Source of the DNA: Pseudomonas parakoreensis
GTDB lineage: Bacteria; Pseudomonadota; Gammaproteobacteria; Pseudomonadales; Pseudomonadaceae
Length of the DNA stretch: 64,000 nt
Assembly (NCBI RefSeq): GCF_021602155.1
Contig: NZ_BQHY01000001.1
Span: 1-64,000 of the forward strand
Reading direction: 5' to 3'
Made by a program: the position numbers and the translations under genes. The notes under the pieces were generated by a model that worked only from the letters and a program-made list of their open reading frames with translations, searched no databases and was not told the origin of the DNA. Each line of letters starts with the position of its first letter. Positions within the stretch are counted from its first letter, which is position 1. Shown here piece after piece: positions 1 through 8,307 of the stretch.

Positions 1-214
1 CGCAAGGCCCGAAGGTCCCCTGCTTTCTCCCGTAGGACGTATGCGGTATTAGCGTTCCTTTCGAAACGTTGTCCCCCACTACCAGGCAGATTCCTAGGCA
101 TTACTCACCCGTCCGCCGCTGAATCCAGGAGCAAGCTCCTCTCATCCGCTCGACTTGCATGTGTTAGGCCTGCCGCCAGCGTTCAATCTGAGCCATGATC
201 AAACTCTTCAGTTC
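1..214 (-). rRNA. rrs: 16S ribosomal RNA, 5' end (partial, runs off the window)
   Basis: Read on the minus strand, the stretch starting near 214 gives the universal 16S 5' end, including the bacterial 27F primer site (about 190-208), followed by the helix-6 region and the conserved stretch before V2. The variable V1 loop has a Pseudomonas-like form. Only the first 214 or so bases of roughly 1.5 kb lie in the window; the rest of the operon is to the left. The mature 5' end at 214 is set by alignment to the E. coli start and may be off by a base or two. Confidence 0.97.
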
Positions 215-363
215 AAACATCTTTGGGTTTTTAAGAAACCCTAAACTTGGCTCAGCAATCGTTGGTTACATCTTTGATTTCTCGCGGAGTAACTTGTGAT
301 GCTGATAATCTTGTTGACTATCAGTCTGACTCCACAAGCACCCACACGAATTGCTTGATTCAG

Positions 364-376
364 TTGTTAAAGAGCG
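364..376 (-). promoter_or_regulatory. rRNA leader boxA antitermination element
   Basis: The minus strand reads CGCTCTTTAACAA, matching the boxA element (GCTCTTTAACA) bound by NusB/NusE in rRNA leaders. It lies between the promoter-proximal start site and the 16S 5' end, where an rrn leader boxA is expected. Confidence 0.85.
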
Positions 377-411
377 GTTGGCTAAGATCTTTCGTCTCAA
401 CCGAGGCGCGC

Positions 412-439
412 ATTCTACAGCAGCCTCATTTGCTGTCAA
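412..439 (-). promoter_or_regulatory. rrn promoter, proximal of three
   Basis: Minus strand: -35 TTGACA (434-439), a 16-base spacer, and -10 TAGAAT (412-417), followed by a GC-rich discriminator GCGCGCC as is usual for stringently controlled rRNA promoters. Confidence 0.85.
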
Positions 440-521
440 GTGATTATTTTCAGAAGTTTTCAAAGAATTCTTCAACAACTTCAACCACTTGCGCTTCCGA
501 TCTCTCGTTAGCGGGAGGCGA

Positions 522-549
522 ATTCTACAGCGTTACACGCTGCTGTCAA
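522..549 (-). promoter_or_regulatory. rrn promoter, middle of three
   Basis: Minus strand: -35 TTGACA (544-549), a 16-base spacer and -10 TAGAAT (522-527). The hexamers and spacing are identical to the proximal promoter 110 bases downstream. Confidence 0.85.
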
Positions 550-724
550 CACCTCTTTTTCACCGCTTTCGACCGAGAAGACCGAACCGTCAAAAGAGCC
601 AAACATCACCGCTCCTTCAACTCCTTCCAGGCTTCGATGAACTGAAGCGATCTGCCGTCGAAAACTGCGTAACTCGTTGAATCTCAAGGAGTTTTCCGTT
701 TCGACTGCGCCGGAAGTGGGGCGA

Positions 725-752
725 ATTATAGACCTCCAGAATCTGCCGTCAA
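725..752 (-). promoter_or_regulatory. rrn promoter, distal of three
   Basis: Minus strand: -35 TTGACG (747-752), a 16-base spacer and -10 TATAAT (725-730), followed by a short GC-rich stretch. It is the third copy of the same TTGACR-N16 architecture. Together the three promoters and leader fill the gene-free stretch 215-790; I see no protein gene there. Confidence 0.82.
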
Positions 753-791
753 CCGCTTTTTTCATATTTCTGTCATATCGGTCAAAAACAC

Positions 792-829
792 CCGAAAACA
801 CGAAGGCCGACCTCAAGGGTCGGCCTTCG
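792..829 (-). terminator. Intrinsic terminator of the mmsA/bauC gene
   Basis: A 12-bp perfect stem (801-812 with 818-829) with a 5-base loop is followed on the minus strand by TGTTTTCGGGTG. It sits 14 bases after the mmsA stop and separates that gene from the co-oriented rrn promoters. Confidence 0.85.
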
Positions 830-843
830 TCATTCCCTTCTAC

Positions 844-2337
844 TTACAGGCTAGGGAAAGCGAATTGCGAAGCTTCATGGCTCGCACGCTGCGGCCAGCG
901 CTGAGTGATGGCCTTGCGACGGGTATAGAAGCGCACACCGTCCGGGCCATAAGCATGAAGGTCGCCGAACAGCGAACGCTTCCAGCCACCGAAGCTGTGG
1001 TAAGCCACCGGTACCGGCAGTGGTACGTTGACGCCGACCATGCCGACTTCAATCTCGTCACAGAACAGACGCGCCGCTTCACCGTCACGGGTGAAGATGC
1101 AGGTGCCATTACCGTATTCGTGATCGTTGATCAGCTTCATCGCCTCTTCCAGGCTGTTCACGCGAACCACGCACAACACGGGTCCGAAGATCTCTTCCTT
1201 ATAGATGCGCATTTCAGGGGTGACGTTGTCGAACAGGCAGCCGCCGAGGAAGAAGCCCTCTTCGTTACCTGGAATGCTCAAGCCGCGACCGTCGACCACC
1301 AGGGTCGCGCCCGCTGCCACGCCGTCATCGACATAGCCGCTGACCTTGTCCCGCGCCTGACCGGTCACCAGTGGCCCCATGTCCAGCCCACACGAAGTGC
1401 CGGCACCGATTTTCAGCGCCTTGATCTGTGGAACCAGTTTCGCCACCAGCGCATCCGCCACCTGATCGCCGACACACACCGCGACCGAAATCGCCATGCA
1501 GCGCTCACCGCACGAACCGTAAGCCGCGCCCATCAATGCGCTGACTGCGTTGTCCAGGTCCGCATCCGGCATCAACACCGCATGGTTCTTCGCCCCACCC
1601 AACGCCTGAACACGCTTGCCGCGCTTGGTACCTTCGGCGTAGATGTATTCGGCAATCGGCGTCGAGCCGACAAAGCTCAGCGCTTTGACTTCCGGTGCTT
1701 CGATCAGCGCGTCCACCGCAGTCTTGTCGCCATGCACCACACTCAGCACGCCTTTCGGCAAACCGGCTTCCAGCAGCAGTTGGGCGATCAGCAGCGTCGA
1801 GCTCGGGTCACGCTCGGACGGTTTGAGGATAAAGCAGTTGCCGCAGACGATCGCCAGCGGGTACATCCACAGCGGCACCATCGCCGGGAAGTTGAACGGC
1901 GTGATACCGGCAACCACACCCAGCGGCTGGAAGTCCGACCAGGCGTCAATGTTCGGGCCGACGTTGCGGCTGTACTCGCCCTTGAGGATTTCCGGGGCGG
2001 CGCAGGCGAACTCGACGTTCTCGATACCGCGCTTGAGTTCACCAGCAGCGTCTTCGAGGGTCTTGCCGTGTTCTTCGCTGATCAATTGCGAGATACGCGC
2101 TTCGTTCTGCTCCAGCAGTTGCTTGAAGCGGAACATCACCTGGGCACGTTTGGCCGGCGGGGTGTTGCGCCATGCCGGGAACGCAGCCTTGGCGGCGTCG
2201 ATCGCGTGTTGAATGGTTTCGCGGGTGGCCAATGGCAGCTTGTGGATCGCCTGACCGGTGGATGGGTTGAACACATCAACCGCGCGACCGTTCTCGGTCA
2301 CCAGTTCGCCATTGATCAAATGCGGGATAACGCTCAT
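844..2337 (-). CDS. mmsA: CoA-acylating (methyl)malonate-semialdehyde dehydrogenase, MmsA/BauC type
   Basis: This 497-residue protein is a full-length ALDH6-family enzyme. It oxidises malonate semialdehyde or methylmalonate semialdehyde with NAD+ and CoA to acetyl-CoA or propionyl-CoA plus CO2. The catalytic cysteine is in GERCMA (Cys280). The usual glutamate base motif is replaced by ALGGAKNH (246-252), as is normal for this subfamily. An AGGAG ribosome site lies 7 bases before the ATG. It follows bauA by 75 bases on the same strand. Together with bauR this is the arrangement of the P. aeruginosa beta-alanine genes, so the physiological role is more likely malonate-semialdehyde oxidation (BauC) than valine catabolism, but the sequence alone cannot separate the two. 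Confidence 0.93.
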   Translation of the reverse strand: MSVIPHLINGELVTENGRAVDVFNPSTGQAIHKLPLATRETIQHAIDAAKAAFPAWRNTPPAKRAQVMFRFKQLLEQNEARISQLISEEHGKTLEDAAGELKRGIENVEFACAAPEILKGEYSRNVGPNIDAWSDFQPLGVVAGITPFNFPAMVPLWMYPLAIVCGNCFILKPSERDPSSTLLIAQLLLEAGLPKGVLSVVHGDKTAVDALIEAPEVKALSFVGSTPIAEYIYAEGTKRGKRVQALGGAKNHAVLMPDADLDNAVSALMGAAYGSCGERCMAISVAVCVGDQVADALVAKLVPQIKALKIGAGTSCGLDMGPLVTGQARDKVSGYVDDGVAAGATLVVDGRGLSIPGNEEGFFLGGCLFDNVTPEMRIYKEEIFGPVLCVVRVNSLEEAMKLINDHEYGNGTCIFTRDGEAARLFCDEIEVGMVGVNVPLPVPVAYHSFGGWKRSLFGDLHAYGPDGVRFYTRRKAITQRWPQRASHEASQFAFPSL

Positions 2338-2412
2338 CGAAAACTCCTGAATTCTTGTGTACAGACGCCCGCATGGGGCGCCTGTTATTCGCAGGTATAT
2401 ATAGAGGGAAAA

Positions 2413-3762
2413 TCAGTCGAGCTTGTTCAGCACTTCGCCAACCGCGTCGAACAGACGATCAAGGTCTTGCGGCTTGCTGTTGAAGGTTGGGCCGAACTGC
2501 AGGGTGTCGCCGCCGAAGCGTACGTAGAACCCGGCTTTCCACAGGGCCATACCGGCTTCGAACGGACGCACGATGGCGTCGCCGTCACGAGCCGCGATCT
2601 GGATCGCACCGGCCAGGCCGTAGTTACGGATATCGATGACGTTCTTCGAACCTTTCAGGCCGTGCAGGGCATTTTCGAAATGTGGCGCGACTTCGGCCAC
2701 GCTCTGCACGAGGTTTTCCTTTTGCAGCAGGTCGAGTGCCGCCAGGCCAGCGGCGCACGCCACCGGGTGGGCCGAGTAGGTGTAGCCGTGGGGGAATTCC
2801 ACCGCGTATTCCGGAGTCGGCTGATTCATGAAGGTCTGGTAGATCTCGGAGCTGGCAATCACCGCGCCCATCGGGATCGCGCCGTTGGTGACTTGCTTGG
2901 CGATACACATCAGGTCCGGGGTCACGCCAAAGCTCTCGGCACCGAACATCGAACCGGTACGGCCGAAACCGGTGATCACTTCGTCGAAGACCAGCAGGAT
3001 GTTGTGCTGATCGCAGATCTCGCGCAGACGCTTCAGGTAACCCTGCGGTGGAACCAGTACGCCAGCGGAACCGGCCATTGGCTCAACGAAGACCGCCGCG
3101 ATGTTCGAAGCGTCGTGCAGTTCGATCAACTTCAGCAGCTCATCGGCCAGAGCGATACCGCCCTGCTCCGGCATGCCACGGGAAAATGCGTTGCTGGCCA
3201 GCAGCGTGTGCGGCAGGTGATCGACATCCATCATCGCCTGACCGAACAGTTTGCGGTTGCCGTTGACGCCGCCGAGGCTGGTGCCGGCGATGTTCACGCC
3301 GTGATAACCGCGGGCACGGCCGATCATTTTGGTCTTGGTCGACTGACCTTTCAGACGCCAGTAGGCACGGACCATTTTCACCGCGGTGTCGGCACACTCG
3401 GAACCGGAGTCGGTGAAGAACACGTGGTTCAGGTTGCCCGGGGTCAGATCAGTGATTTTTTCCGCCAGTTGGAATGACAGCGGATGGCCGTACTGGAAGC
3501 CCGGCGAGTAATCGAGGGTGCCCAGTTGCTTGGCGACCGCTTCCTGGATTTCCTTGCGGGTATGCCCGGCGCCGCAGGTCCACAGACCGGACAGCGAATC
3601 GTAGATCTTGCGGCCCTTGTCATCGAACAGCCAGCTGCCTTCGGCACCCACGATCAGACGCGGATCGCGCTGGAAGTTGCGGTTGGCGGTGTACGGCATC
3701 CAGTGCGCGTCCAGCTTCAGTTGGCTGGCCAGTGGCGACGGCGCATTTTCAGGCATGTTCAT
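2413..3762 (-). CDS. bauA: Beta-alanine:pyruvate transaminase (omega-amino acid aminotransferase)
   Basis: A class III PLP-dependent aminotransferase of 449 residues, the usual length. It moves the amino group of beta-alanine (and other omega-amino acids) to pyruvate, giving malonate semialdehyde and alanine. The PLP lysine is Lys289 in CIAKQVTNG and the pyridine-nitrogen aspartate is Asp260 in LVFDEV. The HMA/N-terminal substrate loop and GFGRTGS are present. It is the first gene of a two-gene unit with the dehydrogenase that consumes its product, and it is divergent from the LysR gene bauR. A palindrome in the shared upstream region suggests BauR control. A GAGG ribosome site precedes the chosen ATG; a second ATG two codons later is also possible. 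Confidence 0.95.
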   Translation of the reverse strand: MNMPENAPSPLASQLKLDAHWMPYTANRNFQRDPRLIVGAEGSWLFDDKGRKIYDSLSGLWTCGAGHTRKEIQEAVAKQLGTLDYSPGFQYGHPLSFQLAEKITDLTPGNLNHVFFTDSGSECADTAVKMVRAYWRLKGQSTKTKMIGRARGYHGVNIAGTSLGGVNGNRKLFGQAMMDVDHLPHTLLASNAFSRGMPEQGGIALADELLKLIELHDASNIAAVFVEPMAGSAGVLVPPQGYLKRLREICDQHNILLVFDEVITGFGRTGSMFGAESFGVTPDLMCIAKQVTNGAIPMGAVIASSEIYQTFMNQPTPEYAVEFPHGYTYSAHPVACAAGLAALDLLQKENLVQSVAEVAPHFENALHGLKGSKNVIDIRNYGLAGAIQIAARDGDAIVRPFEAGMALWKAGFYVRFGGDTLQFGPTFNSKPQDLDRLFDAVGEVLNKLD

Positions 3763-3855
3763 CGGGCAAAACCTCGCAGGGCATAAGCATCAGGGAGATA
3801 AAAAAGCGTTGTTGCAGCTAAGTTGCCACGCGGATAAAGTCGGTGAAATTCAACT

Positions 3856-3876
3856 TTTCTAACCTTCAGTTAGAAA
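3856..3876. promoter_or_regulatory. Perfect palindrome, probable BauR operator
   Basis: Two 8-bp perfect arms (TTTCTAAC / GTTAGAAA) around a CTTCA centre contain a T-N11-A LysR box. It lies in the 139-bp divergent region between bauA and bauR, 26 bases before the bauR start. The location and form are those of a LysR-type activation/autorepression site. Binding by BauR is an inference. Confidence 0.65.
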
Positions 3877-3901
3877 CCTGCTAAACAATGAGAACAACAG
3901 C

Positions 3902-4822
3902 ATGAGCAGTCGTCGCCCCGATCCGCTGGCCCAGGTCAGTGATTTTGATATTCGCCTGCTGCGGATTTTCCGCAGCGTAGTGGAGTGCGGCGGCTTCTCG
4001 GCAGCGGAAACCGTGCTCGGCATCGGGCGCTCGGCGATCAGCCAGCAAATGAGCGATCTGGAACAGCGTCTCGGCCTGCGTCTGTGCCAACGTGGCCGCG
4101 CCGGATTCTCGTTGACCGAAGAGGGCCGCGAGGTTTATCAATCGGCGCTGCAACTATTAAGTGCGCTGGAAAGTTTCCGCACCGAGGTCAATGGATTGCA
4201 CCAGCACCTGCGCGGCGAACTGATCATCGGCCTGACCGACAACCTCGTCACCCTGCCCCACATGCGCATCACCCATGCCCTCGCTCAATTGAAGGAGCGC
4301 GGGCCGGACGTGCAGATCCAGATCCGCATGATCGCCCCCAACGAAGTCGAACAAGGCGTGCTCGACGGCCGCCTGCATGTCGGCGTGGTGCCGCAGGCCA
4401 GTGCGCTGTCGGGGCTGGAGTATCAACCGTTGTACAGCGAGCGCTCGCTGCTTTACTGCGCGGTGGGTCATCCGCTGTTTTATGTCGATGACAAGCAACT
4501 GGATGACGAACGCCTGAACAGTCAGGACGCGATTGCGCCAACGTTCCGTTTGCCGGCGGAGATTCAGGCGCATTACCAGGCGCTCAATTGCACCGCCAGC
4601 GCTTCCGACCGTGAGGGCATGGCGTTTCTGATTCTGACCGGGCGTTATATCGGTTATCTGCCGGATCACTACGCCAGTCTGTGGGTGCAGCAAGGGCGCT
4701 TGCGTGCGCTGAAATCGAAGACGCGTTTTTATGACTTGAGCCTCGCATCGGTCACGCGCAAGGGGCGGCGCCCTCATTTGGTGCTGGAAAGCTTTCTCGA
4801 AAGCCTGGCGGCGACGCGTTGA
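3902..4822 (+). CDS. bauR: LysR-family regulator, BauR type
   Basis: The 306-residue protein has the LysR layout: a winged helix-turn-helix at about 16-76 (with GFSAAETVLGIGRSAISQQM) and a periplasmic-binding-fold effector domain from about 95 to the end. It is divergent from bauA, as in P. aeruginosa, where BauR activates the beta-alanine genes. The ligand is probably beta-alanine or a derivative, but this is known of the family member and not visible here. A REP element and 130 bp separate it from the next gene, so it is probably transcribed alone. Confidence 0.9.
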   Translation: MSSRRPDPLAQVSDFDIRLLRIFRSVVECGGFSAAETVLGIGRSAISQQMSDLEQRLGLRLCQRGRAGFSLTEEGREVYQSALQLLSALESFRTEVNGLHQHLRGELIIGLTDNLVTLPHMRITHALAQLKERGPDVQIQIRMIAPNEVEQGVLDGRLHVGVVPQASALSGLEYQPLYSERSLLYCAVGHPLFYVDDKQLDDERLNSQDAIAPTFRLPAEIQAHYQALNCTASASDREGMAFLILTGRYIGYLPDHYASLWVQQGRLRALKSKTRFYDLSLASVTRKGRRPHLVLESFLESLAATR

Positions 4823-4872
4823 AAATATAAACCCAGAATCTACCGCTCCGGCCTGGAACAGCAAGATCAAAG

Positions 4873-4898
4873 GATCGCAGCCTTCGGCAGCTCCTACA
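4873..4898. repeat. Single REP element, family A
   Basis: A 26-base copy of the family-A REP core (GATCGCAGCCTTCGGCAGCT then CCTACA) without the inverted partner seen at other loci. It lies after bauR. Confidence 0.8.
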
Positions 4899-4986
4899 TT
4901 GGAAGGTGTACACGCAGAAAGCTGAGCAAGTGGACAGGTTTTTGCAGTGAAGGGTGAACTCGATCCCTGAACAAGAAGCCAAATCC

Positions 4987-6375
4987 ATGCAGCCAGATAC
5001 CGAATCGTCCAGCGACCTGATCTACGGCCTCGATGACCGCCCAAAACCACCGGCAGCTATCCTCGCCGCCCTGCAACACGTGCTCGCCAGTTTCGTCGGC
5101 ATCATCACCCCGCCGCTGGTGATCGGCTCGGCTCTCGGGCTGACCGCGCACTTGCCGTACCTGATCAGCATGGCGCTGATGGTTTCCGGGGTCGGTACCT
5201 TTATTCAGGCGCGGCGACCGCTCGGCATCGGCGCCGGGATGATCTGTTTGCAGGGCACCAGCTTCGCCTTCCTCGGCGCAGTGCTGTCGGCCGGATTTCT
5301 GGTCAAGCAGCGCGGCGGCAGCCCGGAAGACATTCTGGCGATGATTTTCGGCGTGTGCTTTTTCGGCGCCGTGGTGCAGATCGTCCTCAGCCGTTTCATC
5401 GGTCAGTTGCGCCGGGTCGTCACGCCCCTGGTGACCGGGATCGTCATTACTCTGATCGGCATCAGCCTGATCAAGGTCGGCATCACCGATCTGGGCGGTG
5501 GTTTCAATGCACCGGACTTCGGTGCACCGGGCAATCTGGCACTGGGCGTGTTTGTGTTGCTGACGATCATTCTGCTCAACCGCTCGAACACACCGTGGGT
5601 GCGGCTGTCGGCAATCATCATCGGACTGCTGCTGGGCAGTCTGGCCGCGTGGTTCAGCGGGAAACTGGTTCCGCAGGCATTGCCTGACTTGCCGCTGGTG
5701 AGTCTTCCCGCACCGTTCAAGTTCGGATTCAGCTTCGACTGGACGGCGTTCCTGCCGGTCGCGCTGATTTATCTGATCAGCACCATCGAAACCGTCGGTG
5801 ACCTCACGGCCAATTGCATGCTCGCCCGTCAGCCGATCAGCGGCCCTTCTTATATAAGCCGTTTGCGCGGCGGCGTACTCGGCGACGGCGTGAGCTGCAT
5901 GATCGCCGCCACCTTCAGCGCCTTCCCCAACACCACGTTCGCGCAGAACAACGGCGTGATTCAGTTGACCGGCGTGGCCAGCCGCTATGTCGGCCTGTAC
6001 ATCGGCGCGATTCTGTTTTGTCTCGGCCTGTTCCCCATGATCGGCGCGGTGCTGCAGCAGATCCCGAAACCGGTGCTTGGTGGCGCCACCCTGGTGATGT
6101 TCGGCAGCGTGGCGGCGGCCGGGGTGCGGATCCTCGCGCAATCGCCGCTGGACCGCCGCAGCATGCTGATCATCGCCACCTCGCTCGGCGTCGGCCTGGG
6201 CATTGCCGCGCAACCAAACCTGCTGCACCTGTTGCCGAAACTGGTGCAGAACCTGTTCGACTCGGCAATTACCAGCGGTGGCCTGACCGCGATCATCCTC
6301 TGCCTGTTGCTGCCGGAGGCGAAAACCTCGACCGTCGAATCCGGCGCATCGTTGAACAAGATCGAACAGGCGTAA
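4987..6375 (+). CDS. NCS2-family purine (xanthine/urate-type) permease
   Basis: A polytopic inner-membrane protein of 462 residues, about 12-14 helices, of the nucleobase:cation symporter-2 family. The signature block QNNGVIQLTGVASR (from about 5944) and the preceding ETVGDLTA helix are the substrate-binding elements of the xanthine/uric acid branch. I prefer the ATG at 4987, with AAGAAG 8 bases upstream, over an in-frame GTG at 4954 whose purine run touches the start codon. It opens the purine block, so xanthine or urate uptake is the likely job; uracil cannot be excluded. Confidence 0.88.
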   Translation: MQPDTESSSDLIYGLDDRPKPPAAILAALQHVLASFVGIITPPLVIGSALGLTAHLPYLISMALMVSGVGTFIQARRPLGIGAGMICLQGTSFAFLGAVLSAGFLVKQRGGSPEDILAMIFGVCFFGAVVQIVLSRFIGQLRRVVTPLVTGIVITLIGISLIKVGITDLGGGFNAPDFGAPGNLALGVFVLLTIILLNRSNTPWVRLSAIIIGLLLGSLAAWFSGKLVPQALPDLPLVSLPAPFKFGFSFDWTAFLPVALIYLISTIETVGDLTANCMLARQPISGPSYISRLRGGVLGDGVSCMIAATFSAFPNTTFAQNNGVIQLTGVASRYVGLYIGAILFCLGLFPMIGAVLQQIPKPVLGGATLVMFGSVAAAGVRILAQSPLDRRSMLIIATSLGVGLGIAAQPNLLHLLPKLVQNLFDSAITSGGLTAIILCLLLPEAKTSTVESGASLNKIEQA

Positions 6376-6462
6376 CGGTTTTATTGCATCAGGACTTGTC
6401 GGATGCCTGTGGGTGCGTTATCAACGCAACTGGTTGCACCCACAGACAAACCGGAAGTGCCT

Positions 6463-7113
6463 ATGACCTTTGAAGTCCCAGCCCATGGCGGCAAACCCGC
6501 CAGCCGCATTCGTCAGAAGAACGAAGAGACCATCCTCAAAGCCGCCGAAGACGAGTTCGCCCGTCACGGGTACAAAGGCACCAGCATGAACACCATTGCG
6601 CAGAATGCCGGGCTGCCCAAGGCAAACCTGCATTACTACTTCACCAACAAGCTTGGGTTGTACGTGGCGGTGCTGAGCAACATCATCGAACTGTGGGACA
6701 GCACCTTCAATACCCTGACCGCCGAGGACGATCCAGCCGAAGCGCTGACCCGCTACATTCGCGCCAAGATGGAATTCTCCCGCCGTCAGCCGCAGGCCTC
6801 GCGCATCTTTGCGATGGAAGTGATCAGCGGCGGCGAGTGCCTGACCGAGTATTTCAACCAGGATTACCGCGCCTGGTTTCAGGGGCGCGCGGCCGTGTTT
6901 CAAGCGTGGATCGATGCGGGCAAAATGGACCCGGTCGATCCGGTGCACCTGATTTTCCTGCTGTGGGGCAGCACCCAGCATTACGCCGACTTCGCCACGC
7001 AGATCTGTCGCGTCAGCGGTCGCAGCAAGTTGACCAAGCAGGACATGGAAGACGCCGGCAACAACCTGATCCGCATCATTCTCAAAGGCTGCGGCCTCAC
7101 CCCGACTGTTTAA
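6463..7113 (+). CDS. TetR/AcrR-family regulator with YcdC/RutR-like C-terminal domain
   Basis: A 216-residue TetR-type repressor. The helix-turn-helix spans about 22-67 (TSMNTIAQNAGLPKANLHYYF), followed by an all-helical ligand domain that resembles the RutR/YcdC C-terminal family. The ATG at 6463 has GGAAG 6 bases upstream; an in-frame ATG at 6403 would add 20 poorly conserved-looking residues. It follows the purine permease by 87 bases on the same strand. RutR relatives sense pyrimidines or purines, so control of nucleobase genes is plausible but not shown. Confidence 0.82.
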   Translation: MTFEVPAHGGKPASRIRQKNEETILKAAEDEFARHGYKGTSMNTIAQNAGLPKANLHYYFTNKLGLYVAVLSNIIELWDSTFNTLTAEDDPAEALTRYIRAKMEFSRRQPQASRIFAMEVISGGECLTEYFNQDYRAWFQGRAAVFQAWIDAGKMDPVDPVHLIFLLWGSTQHYADFATQICRVSGRSKLTKQDMEDAGNNLIRIILKGCGLTPTV

Positions 7114-7120
7114 GACGTTT

Positions 7121-7702
7121 ATGCCTTTCACCCTCAGCGGTTTTTGCGAGTACCGCGAAGAGATTCGCAAGAGCCGCTTCATCACCTTCGCCGCGCCGAT
7201 CGCCAGCCCCGCTGACGCGCAGGCGTTCTTCGAACAACACAGCGACCTGAATGCCTCGCATAACTGCTGGGCGTGGAAACTCGGTGCGCAATACCGCAGC
7301 AACGACGATGGCGAACCCGGCGGCACTGCCGGACGGCCGATTCTGGCAGCCATTGAGGCGCAGGATTGCGATCAGGTCGCGGTGCTGGTGATCCGCTGGT
7401 ATGGCGGCATTCAACTGGGCACTGGCGGTTTGGCCCGGGCCTATGGCGGCGGCGCGAACAAGTGCCTGCAAGCGGCGGCGAAAGTCGAGTTGATCAGCCG
7501 TGTGCCGCTCAGTTGTACCTGCGGCTTTGCCGAGCTGGCGCTGGTGAAGCTGCGGGTGGCGGATCTGGGTGGTTTGGTCGTGGAAGAAAACTTCACTGCC
7601 AATGGTGTTGAGTTGCAGTTGGCGGTGGGTGAGGCGCAGATCGAGTTGCTGCAAACGCAGTTGGCGGATTTGAGTCGTGGGCGGATTGTGCTGCAACGTT
7701 AG
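7121..7702 (+). CDS. yigZ: YigZ/IMPACT-family protein
   Basis: A 193-residue protein with the UPF0029 domain in the first 120 residues, including NCWAWKLG and the glycine-rich RWYGGIQLGTGGLARAYGGG, and a shorter C-terminal ferredoxin-like domain. Relatives include E. coli YigZ and eukaryotic IMPACT, a translational regulator. The bacterial function is unclear. It starts 7 bases after the TetR stop, so the two are probably co-transcribed, and it is followed by a REPIN. Confidence 0.9.
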   Translation: MPFTLSGFCEYREEIRKSRFITFAAPIASPADAQAFFEQHSDLNASHNCWAWKLGAQYRSNDDGEPGGTAGRPILAAIEAQDCDQVAVLVIRWYGGIQLGTGGLARAYGGGANKCLQAAAKVELISRVPLSCTCGFAELALVKLRVADLGGLVVEENFTANGVELQLAVGEAQIELLQTQLADLSRGRIVLQR

Positions 7703-7708
7703 ATGAGC

Positions 7709-7786
7709 AAAAGATCGCAGCCTTCGGCAGCTCCTACACAGGATTTAGCGCTTCCCTGTAGCAGCTGCCGAAGGCTGCGATCTTTT
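7709..7786. repeat. REPIN, family A (inverted pair)
   Basis: Two family-A REPs in inverted orientation separated by about 20 bases form a long hairpin ending in TTTT, directly after yigZ. It could also act as a transcription terminator. Confidence 0.85.
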
Positions 7787-8307
7787 AGGGCAGCCCACAA
7801 TCTGCTTATTCCACGGAGTTGCCCACATCCGCTGTGCACCCGACTGTGGATAACCTGAGTACATTCCGCTGTAACCCTTCTGTCACGTGGCTTTGCGCGA
7901 TTTGCTCATTTTTCGTCCACTCCACCTGAAAAAAGACTAATCCCGCGTAAAAACAAATAGTTAGCGCTGTTTATCACCAATGGAAGATAGCACCGCCGCG
8001 CTTATGCCAAGGATTCCCAATTGCACACAAATACTGTGGAGCAACCTGTGGATAACCCGTTCATGGCTGGCGCAGTCGCAGGGTCTGCATAGGTCCCACG
8101 CATTTGCTCGTTTTTTGATCAGTTGCCTACGGGCAAAACTGGAGCCTGATCAACGGCTTTGCTCTCAATTGGTGCCGTACCTCCCGAACATTTGCCCTTC
8201 GACGCTCTACAGCAACCGTTGCCGTACGAGGGCCGCCAAGGTTCCTGACTCAATGGCCAGGAAATTGCTTTATCCACAGGCACAACTCCAAGCCAGTCGA
8301 GCCTGTC
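7787..8307. promoter_or_regulatory. Gene-free region with three perfect DnaA boxes, upstream of the nucleoside ABC operon
   Basis: No convincing gene is seen in these 521 bases; the open frame at 7980-8384 has atypical composition and overlaps the ABC gene. It holds three perfect 9-base DnaA boxes (TTATCCACA): minus strand at 7845-7853 and 8047-8055, plus strand at 8270-8278, the last 30 bases before the ABC start. The 7855-7985 part is AT-rich relative to its surroundings. Leader and promoter of the ABC operon must lie here, but I cannot place a clear -35/-10 pair. Confidence 0.6.

Noticed and set aside
247-816. Several open frames over the rRNA leader
   Set aside because: They cover the three promoters and boxA and have no family signal.
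865-3477. 870-codon open frame on the plus strand
   Set aside because: It runs antisense to mmsA and bauA, which have complete family motifs; long antisense frames are expected in GC-rich genes.
7845-8278. Origin of replication oriC
   Set aside because: Only three DnaA boxes, no clear AT-rich 13-mers, and none of the usual oriC neighbours (dnaA, rpmH, gidA); reported as a DnaA-box cluster instead.
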